The position numbers were made by a program, and so were the translations under genes. The notes under the pieces are model-generated. The model worked only from the letters and a program-made list of their open reading frames with translations, was not told the DNA's origin and did not search any database. Positions 40,742 to 48,714 of a DNA stretch of 64,000 bases are shown piece by piece (within the stretch, counting starts at the first letter, position 1; the number at the start of each line of letters is the position of its first letter). This DNA comes from Streptomyces sp. Root431 (GTDB lineage Bacteria > Actinomycetota > Actinomycetes > Streptomycetales > Streptomycetaceae): assembly GCF_001426585.1 (NCBI RefSeq), contig NZ_LMEI01000010.1, forward strand, positions 186,001-250,000. Direction: 5' to 3'.

Positions 40742-41982
40742 TGGGGGATCCTCACCTTCATGCCCTCGCCGAGCGCCGGGCCGCTCACCTCCACCATGCC
40801 GTCGGCGAACAGACCCGTCCGGGCCGCGACGAAGCGGCCGTCGGGGGTCTCCAGGCCGTGCCCGCCCTCGGCCAGGGCCACCAGGGCCGCGACCGGCACG
40901 GTCAGGACGTTCTCCCGCTTCCGGCCCACGTACTCGACGGTGACCGGGCCGCCCTCCAGGCGGCCGAGGGCCCGCTGGTCGGGGACGGTGACGGTGACCG
41001 GGACCGTCGGCGCCGCACCCGCGGCGCCGCCCTCGGGTGCGGTCGCCTCCCGGCCCACCGACGCGACCCTGCCCTTCACCGGGCTTCCGTCGGGCAGGCC
41101 GACGGTGACCTCGGCGCCGCGCAGGGCCCAGGCGGCCTCCTCCGCCGAGGCGTCGACGACGACCTTGCGGGTCGTGCCCGTGTACGTCAGGGCGTTCTCC
41201 CCGGCGGCCGCGCCGAGCCGGACGCCCGCCTTGCCGATGCGGATCCGGCCGGAGGCGTAGACGACGTCGCCGAGGCCGATCCGGCCGGTCTCGGGCAGGT
41301 CCAGGGACTTCTGCCAGCGCTTGACGGCCCGTTCGGTGGCGGACGTGAACTTCTCGTCGACGGTGAAGCCCGTGTAGCCGAGCGCGGCGAGGTTGGACTC
41401 GAACTGGAGGACGTCCATGCCCTGGAGGGGGCGCGGGGGTGTGGTGCGGGGAGCCGTCGTCGCCGGTCTCTTGTCTCCGTCCTGCTTCGGAAAGGCACTC
41501 GGTGGGGCACTCGGTGGAGTATCAGGGGCCGGGGCTTCCGGGGGCGCCGTGCCAGCCGTCATGCCCAGCTCGCGGTACATCGGCAGCGTGCCGTAGAGCA
41601 GCACCACCGGGCGGTCGTCCACCCGCAGCAAGGTGTCCCCGCGCTCGGCGGTCGCGCCCGCCTCCGGGAGCCAGGTGACCGTGCCGGTCGCCTTCACGGG
41701 GAGCGGTGTCTCGTTCCCGTATCCCAGTGTTCCCTCGACCTTGGTCCGTTCGACGAGGGTCGCGCGGGTGACGGCGACCGTGGAGCCCGCGCGTGGCGGG
41801 GCGGTCGGGGCCTCGCCGTCCCCGCCGCCGAGGCCGAGCGCGCCGACGGAGGCGATCGTCCCGACCACGACGACGGCCGCGGCGAGGAGGACGGTACGGC
41901 TCCGGCGGCGGCCGGGCGCTGAAGGGGCCGTGGCGTCCGTGGAGTCTGTGGCGTCCGTGGTGTCCGTGAACGTGTCGCTCAT
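40738..41982 (-). CDS. Efflux adaptor with HlyD barrel and peptidoglycan-binding domain
   Basis: The 414-residue protein has a Thr/Asp-rich tail (D-T-T-D-A-T-D-S-T-D), one membrane helix (about 30-52), and a HlyD-like beta-barrel region. A PG_binding_1-type domain (about 185-235, with F-T-S-A-T-E-R-A-V-K-R-W-Q) interrupts it, then barrel strands resume to the end. The inserted wall-binding domain suits a single-membrane cell, anchoring the exporter to peptidoglycan. It sits between the lipoprotein and ATPase genes. Confidence 0.87.
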   Translation of the reverse strand: MSDTFTDTTDATDSTDATAPSAPGRRRSRTVLLAAAVVVVGTIASVGALGLGGGDGEAPTAPPRAGSTVAVTRATLVERTKVEGTLGYGNETPLPVKATGTVTWLPEAGATAERGDTLLRVDDRPVVLLYGTLPMYRELGMTAGTAPPEAPAPDTPPSAPPSAFPKQDGDKRPATTAPRTTPPRPLQGMDVLQFESNLAALGYTGFTVDEKFTSATERAVKRWQKSLDLPETGRIGLGDVVYASGRIRIGKAGVRLGAAAGENALTYTGTTRKVVVDASAEEAAWALRGAEVTVGLPDGSPVKGRVASVGREATAPEGGAAGAAPTVPVTVTVPDQRALGRLEGGPVTVEYVGRKRENVLTVPVAALVALAEGGHGLETPDGRFVAARTGLFADGMVEVSGPALGEGMKVRIPQ

Positions 41983-41985
41983 CGT

Positions 41986-42582
41986 TCAGCCCTTGCCCGG
42001 GCCATGCTCCACCGGGTCGCCGATGATCGGCGCGCAGGTGCGGGCGGCCTGTTTGGCGGCGGCCGTGGTCGCGTTCCACTGCTGGTCGTCCCCGTAGGCG
42101 TGGCCGTCGGCTTCGGGGTCGGGGAAGTCGGGGGCGCCGTTCTTCTGCATGCAGTCGGCGAACTCGAACTGCTTCTTGATCTGTTCGGGGGTGAGCTTGG
42201 GGGCGAGCCTGCGCTCGATCTCCGCCGGGACGGCCGCCTTGTCCGCGCTGCACTTCTCCAGGGCCCTGCGGCTGGTGGGGTCGGTCTTGAGCGGGCGGGC
42301 GTCGCCGAGGTCGACCTGGCCGTTCTCGTCCGGGTCGGGGGCGTCGATGCCGTTCGCGCGCAGGCACTTCACCCAGGCGCGCTGGGCGTCGACGTACGCG
42401 GTGACCTCGTCCTTTCCACTGCCGCTGCCACCGCTGCCGGTCGTCTTTCCCGTACCGCCGGACGCGGTGCTCTCGACCGCCGTCGGGATCTTTCCGGTCT
42501 CGTCGCCGTCCCCGCCGCAGCCGGTCAGCGCGAGGGCCAGGCCGGCCGCCGCGGCGGTGAGCAGCAGGCGGTTCGTCCTCAT
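41986..42582 (-). CDS. Lipoprotein with internal duplication, first gene of exporter operon
   Basis: The 198-residue protein has a signal peptide ending in the lipobox L-T-G-C, so it should be a lipoprotein. A Gly/Ser/Thr-rich tether follows. Two copies of a motif C-(L/M)-x-x-N-G-x-x-x-P-D-P are visible (K-C-L-R-A-N-G-I and D-C-M-Q-K-N-G-A). Similar lipoproteins accompany MacAB-like exporters in actinobacteria; the role may be ligand capture or sensing for the adjacent two-component system. ATG at 42582 starts it. Confidence 0.85.
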   Translation of the reverse strand: MRTNRLLLTAAAAGLALALTGCGGDGDETGKIPTAVESTASGGTGKTTGSGGSGSGKDEVTAYVDAQRAWVKCLRANGIDAPDPDENGQVDLGDARPLKTDPTSRRALEKCSADKAAVPAEIERRLAPKLTPEQIKKQFEFADCMQKNGAPDFPDPEADGHAYGDDQQWNATTAAAKQAARTCAPIIGDPVEHGPGKG

Positions 42583-42689
42583 GTGTTCTTCCGTCCTTCC
42601 GTCGGGCCCCGGCCGCGAGCGCGGTGAGTGGCCCGACCGTAGGACCGGGGTCATGAAGAACTTTTGAAGAACCTGTCAGGTGGCCGTGA

Positions 42690-43394
42690 TCAGGCGGTTC
42701 CGGGGTGGAGGCGGCGGTCCAGGGCCATCGACAGCTCCGCCTCCACCACGCTCTTCGCGAGCGGGCGCAGCCGCCCCAGGTCGTCCTCGGTCGCGTGGGC
42801 GCGCAGCAGGTCGGTGAAGAGCTCCGCGAGCGCGTCGGCGTGTTCGCGGACACGGGCGCCCGCCTTGAGGACCTCGGCGAGCGGGACGCCCTCGCGGACG
42901 AGCGCGGCGGAGACGTCGAGCAGCCGGCGGCTGATGTGGATGATCTCCTCGCCGTCGGTGACGAGGTAGCCGAGGTCGAGGGCGGCCGCGAGGTTCTCGG
43001 GGGTGACCTCGCCGGCGAAGTGGTCGGCGAGCTCCTCGGGGGTGAGGCGGACGGGCTCCTCCTCGGTGGGGGAGCCGAGGGCGAGGACCTCGCGGACGTT
43101 CCGGCCGCTCTCGAAGGCGGTGGTGAGGTCGGCGATGCCGGTGAGGGTGTGGCCGCGCTCCAGGAGGGCGGCGATGGTACGCAGCCGAGCGAGGTGGTGC
43201 TCGTCGTACCAGGCGATGCGGCCCTCGCGGCGGGGCGGCGGGATCAGTCCGCGCTCGCGGTAGAAGCGCAGGGTGCGCACGGTGATGCCCGCGGCCGTCG
43301 CGAGCTCCTCCATGCGGTACTCGCGTACGCCGTCGGGCGCTGCCTCGCGCGCGCCCGCGTCGGGTCCCTGTTCTTCGCCTGATCCTTCTGCCAC
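42690..43394 (-). CDS. MerR family transcriptional regulator
   Basis: The 234-residue protein has an N-terminal MerR helix-turn-helix (M-E-E-L-A-T-A-A-G-I-T-V-R-T-L-R-F-Y-R-E-R-G) starting about residue 28, a coiled-coil linker, and an effector domain lacking cysteines. It therefore likely senses an organic molecule rather than a metal. It is divergent from the monooxygenase operon; the TACCG dyads between them are likely binding sites. The stop overlaps nothing and lies about 110 bp from the lipoprotein start. Confidence 0.92.
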   Translation of the reverse strand: MAEGSGEEQGPDAGAREAAPDGVREYRMEELATAAGITVRTLRFYRERGLIPPPRREGRIAWYDEHHLARLRTIAALLERGHTLTGIADLTTAFESGRNVREVLALGSPTEEEPVRLTPEELADHFAGEVTPENLAAALDLGYLVTDGEEIIHISRRLLDVSAALVREGVPLAEVLKAGARVREHADALAELFTDLLRAHATEDDLGRLRPLAKSVVEAELSMALDRRLHPGTA

Positions 43395-43412
43395 GCACGC
43401 CAGCCTATGTTG

Positions 43413-43455
43413 TACCGCCGGTAACTTTCCCTCGCCGTACCCCTACCGCTCGGTA
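43413..43455. promoter_or_regulatory. Two TACCG-CGGTA dyads, probable MerR operators
   Basis: TACCGCCGGTA at 43413-43423 and TACCGCTCGGTA at 43444-43455 share perfect TACCG/CGGTA arms with 1-bp and 2-bp spacers. Their centres are about 31 bp apart, three helical turns. They lie in the 131-bp gap between the MerR gene and the monooxygenase gene. No other gene gap here has this motif. Confidence 0.6.
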
Positions 43456-43525
43456 TGGAGCTGCTCTACAGTCCCGACTGTGCCAGTGATTGCTGGCGTG
43501 ATCTGCCGGGCGCACGGGAGGCGGC

Positions 43526-45067
43526 ATGGCGAAGCACGAGCACGTACGGGTGGCGGTGATCGGATCGGGATTCGGTGGCCTGGGGGCCGCCGTCCGGCTG
43601 CGCCGCGAGGGAATCACCGACTTCGTCGTCCTGGAGCGGGCCGACTCCGTGGGCGGCACATGGCGCGACAACAGCTACCCCGGCTGTGCCTGCGACGTGC
43701 CCTCGCACCTCTACTCCTTCTCCTTCGCGCCCAATCCCGACTGGCCGCGGACCTTCTCCGGACAGCGCCACATCCGCGCGTACCTGGAGCATGTCACGGA
43801 CACCTTCGGGCTCCGCCCCCACCTGCGCCTCGGCCACGAGGTGCTGCGGATGGAGTGGGACGCCGAGGCGCTCCGCTGGGAGATCGAGACCGGGCAGGGC
43901 TCCTTCAGCGCCGAGGTCGTCGTCTCCGCGACCGGACCGCTCTCCGACCCCAAGATCCCCGACATCCCGGGGCTCGCCGACTTCCCCGGCAAGGTCTTCC
44001 ACTCCGCCCGCTGGGACCACGACTACGACCTGACCGGCAAGCGCGTCGCCATGATCGGCACCGGCGCCTCCGCCATCCAGATCGTGCCCGCGATCCAGCC
44101 CCTGGTCGAGAAGCTGACGCTCTTCCAGCGCACGCCCCCGTGGGTCATGCGCCGCATGGACCGCGCCATCAGCGGCCCCGAGCGCTGGCTCCACCGGGCC
44201 GTGCCCGTCACCGGCACCCTCCGCCGCGGCCTTCTCTGGGGCATCCGCGAACTCCAGGTCGGCGCCTTCACCAAGCACCCGAACGAACTCGGACTCATCG
44301 AGAAGCTCGCCAAGGCCAACATCGCCAAGGCGGTCAAGGACCCGGCGCTGCGGGCCAAGCTGACGCCCTCGTACCGCATCGGCTGCAAGCGCATCCTGCT
44401 CTCCAGCACCTACTACCCGGCCGTCGCCCAGCCCAATGTCGACGTCGTCGCCTCCGGACTGCGCGAGGTCCGCGGCTCGACCGTGGTCGCCGCCGACGGC
44501 ACCGAGACCGAGGTCGACGCGATCGTCTTCGGCACCGGATTCCACGTCACCGACATGCCGATCGCCGAGCGGGTCGTCGGCGCCGAGGGGCGGACGCTCG
44601 CCGAGACCTGGAAGGACGGCATGGAGGCGCTGCGCGGCGCCACCGCCGCCGGCTTCCCCAACTTCATGACGGTCATCGGCCCCAACACCGGCCTCGGGAA
44701 CTCCTCGATGATCCTGATGATCGAGTCCCAGCTGAACTACATGGCCGACTACCTGCGCCAGCTGGCTGCGCTTGATTCCTCTGGGCTAGGCGGGCGGGCC
44801 GCGCTCGCCGTCCGGCCCTCCGCCGTCGGCGCCTGGAACCGCAAGGTGCAGACGCGGATGGAGCGCACCGTCTGGAAGTCGGGCGGCTGCGAGAGCTGGT
44901 ACCTCGACGCCAACGGCCGCAACACCACCCTGTGGCCGGGGACGACGGGCGAGTTCCGCAAGGAGACCCGGCGGGTCGACCTCTCCGAGTACGAGGTGCT
45001 GCGCGCGCCCAAGACGGCCCCGGCGGCGAAGACCCGTCCCTCCCGCAAGAAGGAGACCGCCAAGTGA
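43526..45067 (+). CDS. Flavin-containing (Baeyer-Villiger-type) monooxygenase
   Basis: The 513-residue enzyme uses FAD and NADPH to insert oxygen into ketones. FAD motif G-S-G-F-G-G is at 12-17, the Baeyer-Villiger fingerprint F-P-G-K-V-F-H-S-A-R-W-D is near 151, and the NADPH motif G-T-G-A-S-A follows. The last fingerprint position is Asp, where many have Pro, so it belongs to a divergent branch. A Lys-rich tail ends the protein. The start of the hydrolase gene overlaps its stop (GTGA). Confidence 0.92.
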   Translation: MAKHEHVRVAVIGSGFGGLGAAVRLRREGITDFVVLERADSVGGTWRDNSYPGCACDVPSHLYSFSFAPNPDWPRTFSGQRHIRAYLEHVTDTFGLRPHLRLGHEVLRMEWDAEALRWEIETGQGSFSAEVVVSATGPLSDPKIPDIPGLADFPGKVFHSARWDHDYDLTGKRVAMIGTGASAIQIVPAIQPLVEKLTLFQRTPPWVMRRMDRAISGPERWLHRAVPVTGTLRRGLLWGIRELQVGAFTKHPNELGLIEKLAKANIAKAVKDPALRAKLTPSYRIGCKRILLSSTYYPAVAQPNVDVVASGLREVRGSTVVAADGTETEVDAIVFGTGFHVTDMPIAERVVGAEGRTLAETWKDGMEALRGATAAGFPNFMTVIGPNTGLGNSSMILMIESQLNYMADYLRQLAALDSSGLGGRAALAVRPSAVGAWNRKVQTRMERTVWKSGGCESWYLDANGRNTTLWPGTTGEFRKETRRVDLSEYEVLRAPKTAPAAKTRPSRKKETAK

Positions 45068-45993
45068 GCCGGCACCTCACCTCGCTGCCCGCGTCCCGGG
45101 AGCTCACCGCCGTCTCCGCCGACGGCTCCCGCATCCACGTCGAGGCGTACGGCCCCGAGGGCGCCCCCGTCGTCGTCCTCGCCCACGGCTGGACCTGCTC
45201 GATCGCCTTCTGGGCCGAGCAGATCCGGGCGCTCGCCGCCGACCACCGGGTCATCGCCTACGACCAGCGCGGCCACGGCCGCTCCCCGCTCCCCGCCGGC
45301 CCCTCCGGATACTCCGTCCGGGCCCTCGCCGACGACCTCGAAGCCGTCCTCGCGGCCACCCTCGCCCCCGGCGAGAAGGCCGTCGTGGCCGGGCACTCCA
45401 TGGGCGGCATGACCGTGATGGCGGCTGCCTCCCGCCCCGGCTTCCGGGAGCACGCGGCGGCCGTACTGCTCTGCTCCACGGGGCCCTCGCGGCTGACCGC
45501 CGAGGCCACCGTCGTCCCGCTCCGCCCGAGCGGACGGCGCACCCGGCTGACCCGGGGCGTCCTCGGCGCGAAGGCCCCCCTCGGGCCCGTCACGCCGATA
45601 TCGAAGAAGATCCTCAAGTACGCGACGATGGGCCCCGGTTCCGCCCCGGAGCGGGTCGACGCCTGCGCCCGGATCGTGCACGCCTGCCCGCGCGGCGCCC
45701 GCGTCGGCTGGTCCCACGTCCTGTCCGAGCTCGACCTCGAAGCGGGCGTACGGGAGCTGGACCTGCCGGTGGCCGTCCTCGTCGGCACCGCCGACCGGCT
45801 CACCCCGCCCGTCCACTCCCGGGCCATGGCCGAGGCGCTCCCGCAGTGCGTGGGGCTCCTCGAACTCACCGGCGCGGGCCACATGACGCCGGTCGAGGCC
45901 CCCGAGGCCGTCACCGCGCGGATCCGCGAACTGACCGGCACGTACCTGAGGGACATGCTGGGAACGTCCCTCGAAGTGAAGGAGAAGGCATGA
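45064..45993 (+). CDS. Alpha/beta hydrolase
   Basis: The 309-residue protein has the oxyanion strand V-L-A-H-G-W-T, nucleophile elbow G-H-S-M-G-G, a charge-relay Asp in G-T-A-D-R-L-T-P and His in G-A-G-H-M-T-P-V-E. All catalytic residues are intact. Between a Baeyer-Villiger oxygenase and an SDR, an ester or lactone hydrolase is the simplest reading. It is translationally coupled on both sides. Confidence 0.92.
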   Translation: MSRHLTSLPASRELTAVSADGSRIHVEAYGPEGAPVVVLAHGWTCSIAFWAEQIRALAADHRVIAYDQRGHGRSPLPAGPSGYSVRALADDLEAVLAATLAPGEKAVVAGHSMGGMTVMAAASRPGFREHAAAVLLCSTGPSRLTAEATVVPLRPSGRRTRLTRGVLGAKAPLGPVTPISKKILKYATMGPGSAPERVDACARIVHACPRGARVGWSHVLSELDLEAGVRELDLPVAVLVGTADRLTPPVHSRAMAEALPQCVGLLELTGAGHMTPVEAPEAVTARIRELTGTYLRDMLGTSLEVKEKA

Positions 45994-46880
45994 GCCGGGT
46001 CAGCCTGGAAGGACAGGTCGCGGTCGTCACCGGAGGCGCGCGCGGCGTCGGCGAACTCCTCGCCCGCAAGCTCTCCGCGCGCGGCGCGAAGATCGCGCTC
46101 GTCGGCCTGGAGCCCGAGCAGCTCAAGGACGTCGCCGGCCGGCTGCACACCGAGGCCGACTGGTGGCACGCCGACGTCACCGACCACGAGGCCATGGCCA
46201 AGGTCGCGGCCGAGGTCAAGGAGCGGTTCGGGAAGGTCGACATCGTCGTCGCCAACGCCGGTGTCGCGGCCGGCGGTCCGTTCGTCGAGTCCGACCCGGA
46301 CGCCTGGCGGCGGGTCATCGAGGTCAATCTGATCGGCGGCGCCGTGACCGGCCGGGCGTTCCTGCCCGTCCTCATGGAGTCCCGCGGGTACTTCCTCCAG
46401 ATCGCCTCGCTCGCGGCGCTCACCCCGGCCCCGATGATGACGGCGTACTGCGCCTCCAAGTCGGGCGTCGAGGCCTTCGCGCACAGCCTGCGCGCCGAGG
46501 TCGCGTACAAGGGCGTGCGGGTCGGCGTCGGTTATCTGTCCTGGACGGACACCGACATGGTGCGGGGCGCCGACCAGGACGACGTGATGCGCGAGCTCCG
46601 CTCCCGGCTGCCGTGGCCCGCGAACCGCACGTACCCCCTCGGCCCGGCCGTCGACCGGATCGTCGCGGGCATCGAGCGGCGCTCCTCCCACGTGTACGCG
46701 CAGTGGTGGCTGCGCGGGATGCAGTCGGTCCGGGGCTATCTGCCCGGGATGATCGCGACGGTCGGGCAGCGCGAGATGCGGCGCTTCGAGCCGCGCCTCG
46801 GCTCCGTGTCCAAGGGGCTCGTGGGCGCGGGCGGCGCGGCCGACGAGCAGGAGCGGGCGGGGGACGCCTCCCGGCGGTGA
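45990..46880 (+). CDS. SDR family oxidoreductase, third gene of monooxygenase cassette
   Basis: The 296-residue enzyme has T-G-G-A-R-G-V-G at 15-22, N-A-G-V near 90 and the active-site Y-C-A-S-K. The C-terminal 60 residues (Y-L-P-G-M-I-A-T-V-G) extend beyond a minimal SDR. It could oxidise the alcohol made by the hydrolase, or reduce a ketone. ATG 45990 follows AAGGAGAAGGC and overlaps the hydrolase stop. Confidence 0.92.
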   Translation: MSRVSLEGQVAVVTGGARGVGELLARKLSARGAKIALVGLEPEQLKDVAGRLHTEADWWHADVTDHEAMAKVAAEVKERFGKVDIVVANAGVAAGGPFVESDPDAWRRVIEVNLIGGAVTGRAFLPVLMESRGYFLQIASLAALTPAPMMTAYCASKSGVEAFAHSLRAEVAYKGVRVGVGYLSWTDTDMVRGADQDDVMRELRSRLPWPANRTYPLGPAVDRIVAGIERRSSHVYAQWWLRGMQSVRGYLPGMIATVGQREMRRFEPRLGSVSKGLVGAGGAADEQERAGDASRR

Positions 46881-47015
46881 CGGGCGCCCGGTGACGGGGA
46901 GTGAGGGGGAGTGGCTGATCGAAATGCGTGGGATGTGCGCCCGTGCAAGGCTGGTCGAGCCCGATGGGGCACGACGCCCCGTCACCCCCACACACCCTTC
47001 TAGGAGTGAATCTTC

Positions 47016-47207
47016 ATGGGCATGAAGGACCAGTTCCAGGACAAGGCGGAACAGCTCAAGGAGCAGGCCAGGCAGGCCGCGGGCAAGGCGAAGAACGAGG
47101 CGTCCGAGCGCGCCTCCCAGGGTCAGCGCCGCGAACGCACCGAGGACGAGACGCGCAGGGCCCAGCAGGAGGCCCAGGACCGTTTCGACCAGGACTACGA
47201 CGCCTGA
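47016..47207 (+). CDS. Small CsbD-like stress protein
   Basis: The 63-residue protein is highly charged and helical, K-D-Q-F-Q-D-K-A-E-Q-L-K at the start and no hydrophobic core. That is the composition of CsbD and similar general-stress proteins, but the match is only of type. ATG at 47016 has a clear GGAGT ribosome site. It ends in D-Q-D-Y-D-A. Confidence 0.72.
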   Translation: MGMKDQFQDKAEQLKEQARQAAGKAKNEASERASQGQRRERTEDETRRAQQEAQDRFDQDYDA

Positions 47208-47248
47208 CGACCGTCCTACGGACCCGTCCTGCGGACGGTCAGGTTGAG

Positions 47249-47280
47249 GAAGGCGCACCCGGGACGCCGGGTGCGCCTTC
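47249..47280. terminator. 14-bp hairpin between convergent genes
   Basis: GAAGGCGCACCCGG pairs perfectly with CCGGGTGCGCCTTC around GACG. It lies 40 bp after the small CsbD-like gene and 6 bp from the stop of the IclR gene on the other strand. It can serve both. Confidence 0.92.
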
Positions 47281-47286
47281 GCGTGT

Positions 47287-48075
47287 TCAAGGCTCCGGCG
47301 GGCGGGGGGCGCTGGGCACGATCGCGAAGGTCCGGTCGAGCAGGACGCTCTCGGCGCGGTTCTGGAGGCGGCGCGCGACCCGCTGGAGGTCGGCGGTCCG
47401 GGAGGACGGGAGCGATACGGCGAGGGCGGCCGCCGAGGAGCCGACCGTGATGGGGACGGCGGCGCAGACGGAGCCGAGGGCGTACTCCTCGTACTCCAGG
47501 AGGGGCTGTCCGCGCCGCTGCGAGGCGAGGCGGCGCTCGATGGCGGTGCGGCCCGCCACGGTGTGCCGGGTCAGCGGCGTCGCGGGGTGCCGGTCGAGGT
47601 GGTCGGCGCGCTCCTCGTCGCCGAGCTGGGCGAGGAGGGCCTGCCCGGCGGCGTGCGCGTGGCCGGTGAGACCGAATTCGGCCCATTCGGTGACGGGCGG
47701 GCAGTCGGGGTTCCGGGAGACGGCCGTCACCCGTATCTCGCCCTCGCGGTAGATGACGAAGTAGACAGCGGCGCCGAGTTCGAGACTGAGGGCGTCCGCC
47801 CACTCCTGGGTGGGGAGCCCCTCGGGCGCGGAGGGCTGCGGGACGGCGAGGCCGGCCGGGTCCGCGAGGGCGTATCCGTGGCGGTCCTTGCTCACCAGGC
47901 CCTCGTGGCAGAGGGTGCGCAGCAGGTGGTACGCGGTGGGAAGCGGCAGGTCCGTGTCGCGCGCGAGCTGCTTGGCGCTCGCGCTGCCGCCCCGGTGGTT
48001 CAGGGCGCGCAGCAGGTGGACGGCGCGCTGCACCGACTGGATGAGGGTCTGGCCGGTCGGTGGGCGATCGGGCAT
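47287..48075 (-). CDS. IclR family transcriptional regulator
   Basis: The 262-residue protein has an N-terminal winged helix (S-V-Q-R-A-V-H-L-L-R-A-L ... L-P-L-P-T-A-Y-H-L-L-R-T-L) and a C-terminal IclR effector domain. ATG at 48075 was chosen because the helix-turn-helix starts 12 residues on; the longer frame to 48207 is repetitive. Its target may be outside the window. The divergent GNAT gene is the nearest candidate. Confidence 0.9.
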   Translation of the reverse strand: MPDRPPTGQTLIQSVQRAVHLLRALNHRGGSASAKQLARDTDLPLPTAYHLLRTLCHEGLVSKDRHGYALADPAGLAVPQPSAPEGLPTQEWADALSLELGAAVYFVIYREGEIRVTAVSRNPDCPPVTEWAEFGLTGHAHAAGQALLAQLGDEERADHLDRHPATPLTRHTVAGRTAIERRLASQRRGQPLLEYEEYALGSVCAAVPITVGSSAAALAVSLPSSRTADLQRVARRLQNRAESVLLDRTFAIVPSAPRPPEP

Positions 48076-48205
48076 GCGGGTTCCTGTTCTGCATCTTCTG
48101 CATCCTGGACGGCGTGCTCCGCCCGGCGGGTCTCCGCCGAATCCGGCCCCGGGCCGCAGGATATTAGGGCGCCCTTTTCCCGGGCGAACGCATACCGTGC
48201 CCCCC

Positions 48206-48700
48206 ATGCCTGAACTGCAGCGACTGCGCCCCGACCACGCGCCCGCCCTGCTCGTGTTCGAGCGGGAGAACCGGAGCTACTTCGCCGCGTCCGTGCCCGA
48301 CCGGGGCGACGCGTACTTCGAGGAGTTCGAGGACCGGCACCGGGCCCTCCTGGACGAGCAGGAGACCGGTGCGATCCACTTCCACGTCCTGGTGGGGGAG
48401 GGCGGGGAGATACTCGGCCGGTTCAACCTCGTGGACGCCGTCGACGGGGCCGCCGAGCTCGGCTACCGGGTCGCCGAGAAGGCGACCGGGCGGGGCGTGG
48501 CGACGGCCGGGGTGCGCGAGGTGTGCCGGCTGGCGCGGGAGGCGTACGGGCTGACCAGGCTGACCGCCGCGACGACCCTCGACAACGCGGGGTCGAGGGC
48601 CGTGCTCGGGCGGGTCGGTTTCGGTGCGGTCGGGAGCGTGACGCTGGACGGGGAGCCGGGGACGTCGTACGAGCTGGACCTCGGCGCTGCCCACACGTAG
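48206..48700 (+). CDS. GNAT family acetyltransferase, RimJ/RimL-like
   Basis: The 164-residue protein has L-G-Y-R-V-A-E-K-A-T-G-R-G-V-A-T acetyl-CoA motif and T-T-L-D-N-A-G-S-R-A-V-L-G-R-V-G-F. That is typical of N-terminal or aminoglycoside-type small acetyltransferases. Target unknown. It ends 14 bp before the stop of the tricorn gene. Confidence 0.9.
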   Translation: MPELQRLRPDHAPALLVFERENRSYFAASVPDRGDAYFEEFEDRHRALLDEQETGAIHFHVLVGEGGEILGRFNLVDAVDGAAELGYRVAEKATGRGVATAGVREVCRLAREAYGLTRLTAATTLDNAGSRAVLGRVGFGAVGSVTLDGEPGTSYELDLGAAHT

Positions 48701-48714
48701 GACGTGTGTGACGT

